Part shown: positions 57,694 to 64,000 of the stretch, one piece after another
How positions within the stretch are numbered: the stretch's first letter is position 1
Layout of the letters: the number at the start of each line of letters is the position of its first letter
NCBI RefSeq assembly: GCF_034190915.1
Contig: NW_026947500.1
Coordinates: 16,304,501 to 16,368,500, forward strand
DNA from: Cavia porcellus
Lineage: Eukaryota > Chordata > Mammalia > Rodentia > Caviidae
Direction: 5' to 3'
DNA: 64,000 bases
Program-made: the position numbers and the translations under genes
The notes under the pieces: generated by a model
The model's input: the letters and a program-made list of their open reading frames with translations, nothing else
Databases searched by the model: none
Told to the model about the DNA's origin: nothing

Positions 57694-60117
57694 TTTTTTT
57701 TTTTTGAGAGATAGAGTAACATACATTTTAATTCAATCCAAATCAGTTCAATTCAGTTCAATCCGATGTCAAAAAATAGCATTTGAAAGGTTGTGTTATT
57801 AAATTGAGCCTTTAAAAGGTTATGGATCCTGTTCATACCAGACATGAGGTAGCTAAAAAATTAAGAGGGAAAATCCTTCCATCAATTTCTTTTTATTGTT
57901 TTGAAGAGAAAAAAAATTCGAAAGTAAAAATGGTAATACATTGTGTATTTATTATCTTTAAATTAGTTATTTGGAGGACAAGATATCTGCATTTAATTGT
58001 CCAAATGATATTAGCACATATCTTTCTTTTCAATGAACTAAGAGAAATTAATAATATTACTTCTTAACTATCATATATTTCTTTCAGCTCACACCAGGGA
58101 GACAACACGATGTTAGCACATGCAATCAAGTATGATCTCTAGTTTCATCCATTTAGCTATAAAAATCTCAAGTTTACCCTTCTCTATGACTGAGTAGTAC
58201 TCCATTGTAGAGAAATACCACATCTTTATTATCCATTCTTTGGTTGATGGGCATTTAGGTTGTTTCCAAGATCTAGCTTCCACAAATTGCATGGCTGTAA
58301 ATATGGTTGCACATGTACTGCTGTGGTGTGCTGTTTTTAATTGCTCTGGGAAGATACCCAGAAGGGGGATAGCTGGGCTGAATGGGACCTCCAATCCTAG
58401 TTCTTTGAGGAATCTATACACTAATTTCCACAGTGGTTGCACCAGTCTATACTTCCTTTTTCCTCACAGTCTCTCCAGCATTTGTGATAGGTGATTTCTT
58501 GGGAATAGCCATTCTTTTCAGAATGAGGCAGAATCTCAGTGTTGTTTTAATTTGCATCTCTCAAATGAACAGTGATGTTGAACATTTTTTATGTATCTAT
58601 TTGCTGTTTGTATTTCTTCATCTGAGAAGTGTGTATTCATTTTGGATGCCCATTTTTGGATTGAGTCTTTAAATTTGGGAGGTCTGATTTATGTGAGTTC
58701 TTTATGTGTTCTCCATAGTGATCCTTTGTCTGAGGAAAAGCTAGCAAACATTTTTTTCCCACATTGTGGATTATCTCTACTCCATTCATGGGTTTTCTTG
58801 CTGTGCAAAACCTTTAATCAGATGAGATCTGAGTTGTTGATTCTTTGTGATAGTTCCTGTGTACTCAGAATTTTATTCATAAAGTCTTTGCCTGCACCAA
58901 TGTCATCAAGAGTTTTACCCATTCTATCTCCTAGCAGATTTAATGTTTCTGTTTTAATATTTAGATCTTTGATCCATTCCAAACTTAGTTTAGTACAAAG
59001 TGAAAGATGTGGGTCTGATTTTAATCTTCAGCATGTGTAGAGCCAGTTTTTCCAGCACTATTTATTAAAAAGGCTATTTTTCTCCCAGTGAATGTGTTTT
59101 CACCTCTGTCAAAGACAATGTGGCTTAGTGTGTCTGGAGTTTGTCTAAAACAAACCAGAAAATTAAATGTAGTATGAATTCCTTAGTTTGTCGATTTTGC
59201 CTTTAGTGGTTAAAATTTGAAATGGTTTAAGAATAAAATACAGAAGTAGAAGAAGAGGAACAGATTAGAAGTAAAGTTGAAAGACAAAAGGGGATCATGC
59301 CAACTTTGGGACACTGGGGCAGAAGATTGAGGGTAAGAGAGAAGGAAGAGATAAAGAGAATAGATCAGAATCACAACCACAAAGAGGTTCAAAATCACAT
59401 TCATACTCATAAAAACAAGATCAAGCAATGAATGAGGGGGAAAAATGAAAATGAAAAGCAAAAAGACAAACACAAACCTGCCACCACAGCAACAACAACA
59501 GTAAAAATGAAAGAGAGAGGGCAAAACAAAACAGCTCCACTTCCAGCTTGGTCTCTGCTCTGGAGACAGAGTCCTGATCCATGCTGATCTGTCCCAGCAA
59601 GCCAGCGGTAGCTTCTTGGTGAATTCATGGAGAATCTCAGTGAGCCTGCACTTTCTGGCTGAGACTGGATGCATTTGGCTCACGGCCCTCCAAATGCTTT
59701 CTGTGGGTCTGAGCCCAGCTGAGAACTGCTCCATGGGGCCAGCAGCCATTCTGAGTTCTGACCTCAGGCTGCCGTCTCCAAGATGGCTCCAGGCCAATTG
59801 CTCTCTCCCGTAGGAGGACTGAGTCCTCTGCACTCACGACAGTGGAGTCCTTCTTGTCTGCCTGTCTCTTGTAATGCCTTGTTTCTCAGTGGAGGACTCT
59901 GGGGTCAGCAGCCATTGCCATCACGCTGGGTCCTCAGGTTTGAACCACTTCTCTTGTGTCCCATCTCAGGGAGAAGACACCACTGGCGATCTCTTTTCCT
60001 CCTTCTGGTCTTCCTCATGTTGCTATACCCCAGCATTTGCACAACGACTCTCTAAGGGGCTCTTTCTCTGCTGCTTATACTCTGCCATCTTGGTCTCCCT
60101 CTGCCCAGCTTTTTGTG
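57694..60117 (-). mobile_element. Internally deleted L1: 5' UTR joined to ORF2 C-terminus
   Basis: On the minus strand, 60117 to about 59215 reads as L1 5' UTR: near the start 'gagaccaagatggcagagta', later 'ggagccatcttggagacggc', then a long T-rich stretch. After the junction (about 59150-59215) it continues as ORF2 C-terminal sequence ('cattgtctttgacagagg', 'aaacaacctaaatgccc'). The frame at 58113-58442 carries recognisable C-terminal motifs, including PAIPLLG, WKQPKCPS and TMEYYS. ORF1 and most of ORF2 are absent. A T-run on plus at 57694-57705 may be the poly(A) tail. The 207-codon frame 59210-59833 is in 5' UTR and is not ORF1. Confidence 0.75.
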
Positions 60118-60814
60118 ACCAGATTTGAAGATTCAAGTGAAATGGACTATTTCCTGAAGATCAGTAAATTGATGTGAGTTGTTAAAATTTAGACAGTGGG
60201 AGAATATTATTAAAATTGAAAAACTAAAAAAAAAAAGAGAGTCATGTTAAAAGTCTGCCATTTTCAAAAAAGAGAACTCAGCCCAGATAATTTTAATGTT
60301 GGCTTCTGATTCTTCTGAATTATCTCCAGGAGAGAGAAAATTCTAAGAGCATTGTTCTATGAGACCATCTTAACTTGGCCACCTAAAGTAGGTGGGGACA
60401 TCAGCCTGAAATAAAACCTATGGGCAAAATGTGCTGCTTAAAAAGGTGCAAAGTCTTAAGATATATACACCACTAGCAAAAGCCAGAAATATGGTGAAAT
60501 GAGCCCTGGTTCCCATGGAGAATTCTGACTAAGTAAATCATAGCTCTCTCAGTTTTGGAGGCAGCAGCCGCCCCACCCCCCACCCGTGACTTTGATTCTC
60601 TAACCAATTTAAGTAGAGTTGATTTTTTTTAAGTTTGTTCAGCTTTTTGCTTCCTTTTAGGACAAACTGGAAGCTTCTAAGCTCCTTACATGTCAAACCA
60701 GAAACTGTAATCTCTTTATTTAGTTTTCAGTTTCCAAGAGATTGGTTGCCTTTTCCATAACCTCCTGTGTGTATCTTGTGGTGATGGAGTTCCTTAAGAA
60801 TCTGTTAAGTTTTA
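60118..60814. other. Unassigned sequence
   Basis: No gene seen. An A-run near 60226-60237 and T-rich 60619-60660 are low complexity. Confidence 0.4.
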
Positions 60815-61143
60815 TAGTAGCACATGTCCCCAACAGCCTCATGTGCCCACAGGCGGGGCTCCTAGAGGTGATTAGATTGCGGGGACTGATGGCCGGCTTG
60901 CTGTGAGGGGCTGACTGGAAGAAGCTAGGCACGGGGGCATGACCCAGGTTTATTCCCCCTTACCTCTCTGCTTCCTGTCCTCCGTGAGTGGGCAGTTTCT
61001 CCTCTGCCCTGCCCCTGTATCCTGTCATCTTGCCTTGGAGCCAGCCAACTATGGAAAGAAACATAAACCAAACATCAGCCTCTCCTGCTTCAAATTGTAG
61101 GTGTCAGATATTGTGACTCAGCAAGGAGAAAGCAACTAAGACA
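60815..61143 (+). mobile_element. ERVL-MaLR LTR
   Basis: 'catgtgcccacaggcggggc' near the 5' side and 'cttggagccagccaactatg', 'gtgtcagatattgtgactca' and 'gcaaggagaaagcaactaag' at the 3' side match the LTRs at 19181 and 32163. It is uninterrupted, so it is the reference for the split copy at 19181. Confidence 0.8.
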
Positions 61144-61989
61144 GGGCACCACTTCTTTATAATCAAGTGGCGCTGCTCTTGTCTTTCTCTTATTTTGTGA
61201 TTGCTGAGCTTTGGTCATGCTTAGGACTGAAGGATTGATGGTGAAGGATTCACCTTTTCTTCAGTGCCAAACAGAAGATTCCCTCTTCTAATGGAGAAAG
61301 TCGGCTGTGTGGGACGAGTGCAGTGGTGTGCAGAGGCCTTAGCGGAGTTTTGCTTCAGGATCCAGGGACAGTGACCGCCCAGACTGGTTCACACTGAGGC
61401 ACCTTTTCCCGGAAGCCGGTGCCCAGCATGCCCAGCATGGGGTTGTGTGTGTGCACATGTGTGGAACAGTGTGCCGGGGGCGGGGGGGGTAATGTCTGGG
61501 GCATCTGGAGATTGGAGCTAACCTCCGGGCTGACCACCTCTGTTCTCACTTTGGACCTCCTTCCTCCTGTCTTCTCTGAAGTCAAGGGGACCCTGGGGAT
61601 GCCTCGGGGAGGTTTGCTTCCACTTCAACTCTGTATCTTACCTCCATGTCTGCTTCAAGGGTGAAGCAGTGGGTGTCTGTATTCTGTGTCACACATACAA
61701 TTTATATTTTTAAGATGTGTATTGCATGTTTGTACATGGGTTAAATGTAGTGTGAGAATTGTGGAAATTGAGGAAAGTATGGGCAAGTTTTTATTGTATT
61801 ATGATGTAGCATGCTCTGGGGCTTATTCTGAAGTATTCTGGGATTCTGAAGGCTATTGCACTGAGTACTTCTGTGTGCATATATGCATGGTACATGTGCA
61901 TGCAAAGGGTGGTTCTGGTGGAGGACCACCTGGAGAATTGTCCTTGAAACAAGAGCAATTATCTCCATTTTGGCTGATGTCAGCCCAGT
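61144..61989. other. Unassigned sequence
   Basis: No gene recognised. G-rich run at about 61475-61490. 61690-61900 is TG-rich in irregular fashion. Frame 61686-62051 (121 codons, plus) is overlapped by a 94-codon minus-strand frame and has no domain. Confidence 0.4.
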
Positions 61990-62560
61990 CTCCATGTACC
62001 GATATCTGCAGAGCTGGTGGGTCACTTCCTTTTCCCCTCAACTGGCTGTAAGCAGCATAAGTTGGTCTGGCCGAGGTACTAATGTGTAGTCTTTGAAGAA
62101 AGGCAAGAGTTAGTATTTCCCTGCCCTGTGACTCCCAAAAGCATGTGCAAGCTGGCAGGATAGGGAACCATATGCTGTCAGCTAGAATTCAGCCTTGAGA
62201 AAGAGGCGATGACTTCCTAGGGCATAAAAGATTATACTTTAGAACTATAGCGCCAACTGCAAACCATTAGCTACTACCTCTAACTGCATTCTGCAGATGA
62301 CTCCTTGTGCATACCCTTCTCTCTCTGCACGCTGCAGAGGAGATTCCAGGCCAGCTACCTAGTCCAGCTCACATACTTCCTGCCACTCTCACAGTTATTC
62401 ATTCCCGAGCCAGGTCCCTTGTGGAGCATTAATAAAACCCAGGTTCAGCCCTTGTGGTGAGCCATCATCTTGGCTGGACTTAGGACTCCTTTGGCTCCCA
62501 TAACTATAAACATGTCTTAGTGTCTTTGTTGTCACTGTGGGTTGCACTAGAAGTGGTAGA
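61990..62560 (+). mobile_element. Possible LTR of unknown class
   Basis: A TATA-like 'gggcataaaagattat' at about 62220 is followed some 220 bp later by a poly(A) signal in 'gagcattaataaaacccagg' and a T/G-rich 'cttagtgtctttgttgtcac' segment. That spacing and order are LTR-like. I cannot name the family and see no target duplication or internal region, so it is a weak call. Confidence 0.3.
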
Positions 62561-63601
62561 TTTGAATTAATTTATCGGAATTCCAATAGCTTTTCCACGG
62601 GATTACAAATCCAAACTTCCCAGGTCAAGACGAGGTCTGGGAAGGGTTCTCTACAAGCTGTATGTATTTTTAGGACATTGTGAGATACTATGAATTTTGT
62701 GCATGCATTTGAGATGGTAGATGATTTCGTGTACTATATGTAATATCTGTGCATTCTTAGTGGGGGAGTATTACATATGCCCATGGTGTCAACATAAGAC
62801 TGTGAGTATGCATTGTTTGGTGCAGAGGAATTTGAGAAACTAAAGAGGCTGTGTGTATATGGGGTGCCAAGGCCTGTAATTAGGAGTTGTAAACTGTGTA
62901 TGTGTAAGTTAAGAGTATAGAAAGCACACTCCCCAGAGTTCATTGTGATCCAGGAGGTTATATTTGTAACCCGTGGAAAAGTCAGTGGAATTCTAATGAG
63001 TAATTCCAGTCTATCACTTCCAGTGCATGGTGCCTCTGAATTCCCTCACAGAGTCAGCGGGGATGTCACAGGCACCTGGGTCTCCTGGTACTGCTGGGTG
63101 CTGGCAGACAGGCGTCCTGTGCCTTGGAGTCTGTTTCCTGTTTCTCTGGGTGTGCATTTGAGCAGAACAGATTAGGCAGAGCAAAAGCAGGAACGGCAAG
63201 GACGTGTCCTCGGGGTGCCTGAGAGACTGTCTTCCCCAGACCTGTGCTGCCCTCTCTCCGCCCCCTCCTGGGACCTCAGGTCATGCAGCCTGGTCCCTTT
63301 CATGGGCAGAGATGGCCCCTTCTTTGTCAACAGGGAGCAGCATGAGGCTGGTGGCACTTGTCCCTTTTACTCAGCCCCCACTGCGGGAAGAACCCCATGG
63401 TCAGTGAGGCCAGAGCTCCTGCGACCCCCACACTGAGAACTCCTGGCCCTCCAGGAGGAAGGGGCAGCCTGCAGAGGACCAAGGTGACCAGGGGTGGGGC
63501 CCGTGCCAGCAGACACCCTGCGGACACTGGGTGACAAGCCCCCGGACACTGCTGCACAGCCCACTTGCTCTGGGCCACAGGCTACCAGGTCCCTGACTCA
63601 C
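62561..63601. other. Unassigned sequence, GC-rich after 63.0 kb
   Basis: 62640-62960 is irregularly TG-rich and looks unique. 63010-63600 is GC-rich with overlapping frames on both strands (63204-63436 plus, 63327-63601 minus). No exon with both splice sites is evident here. Confidence 0.4.
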
Positions 63602-63735
63602 TCTTCAGCCACCTTGTAGAAGGCCATGCGCTCCTAGTTGCTGGTGTGGTGCCATTCCCGTAGGCCCACGCACAGCCCCTCCTCCACGCTCAGGCTCAGC
63701 TGCCACTGCGACAGGGACCGCAGCACCAGCTTGGC
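63602..63735 (-). pseudogene. Candidate internal exon with an in-frame stop
   Basis: On the minus strand this 134-bp block is preceded by an acceptor-like 'cacttgcag' with 'ctaac' about 20 bases upstream, and followed by a donor-like gtgagt (63596-63601). The phase-0 frame reads AKLVLRSLSQWQL, then SVEEGLCVGLREWHHTSN, stop (TAG), then ERMAFYKVAEE. A TAG from TGG (Trp) would explain the single break. The translation looks protein-like (amphipathic, Glu/Leu-rich), but I do not recognise the family. The acceptor's pyrimidine tract is weak. It could be an exon of a decayed gene, an exon carrying a sequence error, or chance. Confidence 0.3.
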
Positions 63736-64000
63736 CTGCAAGTGCTTGGGGTTAGTTGCCGACCCCACCTCAGCCCCCATCCCCAGCTGACCCCGCCCTG
63801 GACACCCCGCTCCCTGTCACCTCTGCCCAGCTCAACGCTATGCCCTCATGGTTCCCCAAACAGGGCTGGGAACAAGGGTCAGTTTCCCTGTTGGGCTCTG
63901 TAGCTCCTACAGCTGTGGTGGTTTCTGGGCCACAAACCCACAGGTCCATTCTGACGATGTTGCTTGAGTGCTGGTCCAGGTGTTTGTGTTTGTTCTCACG
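63736..64000. other. Unassigned GC-rich sequence at the right edge
   Basis: If the exon candidate is real, this is its upstream intron on the minus strand. The same reading frame stays open leftward past the acceptor for about 80 bases. Nothing else is recognised. Confidence 0.4.

Noticed and set aside
58113..58442. 109-codon frame as a functional gene
   Set aside because: It is the C-terminal remnant of L1 ORF2 (PAIPLLG, WKQPKCPS), part of an internally deleted L1.
59210..59833. 207-codon minus-strand frame, a possible L1 ORF1 or cellular gene
   Set aside because: It lies inside L1 5' UTR-like DNA with a T-rich stretch. The translation shows no ORF1 coiled coil or RNA-binding motif and ends in a low-complexity Phe/Leu run.
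1..64000. A compact multi-gene system (defence, biosynthetic or mobile operon)
   Set aside because: There are no clustered co-directional genes, no ribosome-binding sites and no recognisable protein domains outside L1 remnants. The window has the composition and repeat content of a mammalian non-coding region.

Overview
This window looks like nuclear DNA of a mammal, most likely a rodent outside the mouse/rat group. The evidence is 7SL-derived B1 monomer SINEs, tRNA-derived ID-type SINEs in several subtypes, ERVL-MaLR and MLT1 LTRs, degenerate L1 fragments of many ages, and long CA/TG microsatellites. I recognised no B2 or B4 SINEs. Species and locus cannot be fixed from the sequence. All repeat family names come from recall of consensus sequences, not a database search, so element edges are usually good to a few tens of bases.

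I found no intact protein-coding gene, rRNA, tRNA or snRNA gene, or CRISPR array. The open frames are short and mostly lie in repeats or on both strands of the same DNA. The best coding-like segment is a 134-bp exon candidate near the right end (63602-63735, minus). It has plausible AG/GT splice sites and one open frame broken by an in-frame TAG, so it is either a dead exon or chance.

Layout. 0.5-4.55 kb is a degraded plus-strand L1 running ORF1, inter-ORF, ORF2 endonuclease, ORF2 C-terminus and 3' UTR. A second L1 3' end, an ID and a B1 with a 14-bp target-site duplication are nested in it. 4.87-5.25 kb is a MER1-like hAT transposon holding a (CA)23 tract. 5.8-6.5 kb is another L1 3' end. 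6.5-11.5 kb is mostly unassigned. 11.5-18.2 kb has a TG/CG tract with an ID, an LTR-like GC-rich block, B1s, two abutting MaLR-class LTRs in opposite orientation, a CTCF-like motif, and an L1 3' end. 19.2-32.6 kb is dense in MaLR/MLT1 LTRs, L1 fragments and IDs, plus a GATGGT minisatellite and a MaLR internal region followed by an LTR. 35.6-36.7 kb is an L1 ORF2/3' end. 36.7-45.2 kb is mostly unassigned, with an ID, an AAT tract and a second CTCF-like motif. 45.3-45.6 kb is a CpG-rich ERV2 (IAP-like) LTR. 46.7 kb holds interlocked inverted repeats. 49-50.3 kb has two L1 fragments in opposite orientation. 54.9-55.2 kb is an MLT1 LTR. 57.7-60.1 kb is a minus-strand L1 in which 5' UTR is joined to the end of ORF2. 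60.8-61.1 kb is a MaLR LTR, and 62.0-62.6 kb an LTR-like block.

The window is therefore best read as intergenic or intronic sequence built from layered retrotransposition. I found no convincing undescribed biological system. The items most worth a second look are the exon candidate, the interlocked inverted repeats, the CTCF-like motifs, the internally deleted L1, the CpG-rich ERV2 LTR, and an unnamed repeat present twice 1.4 kb apart.
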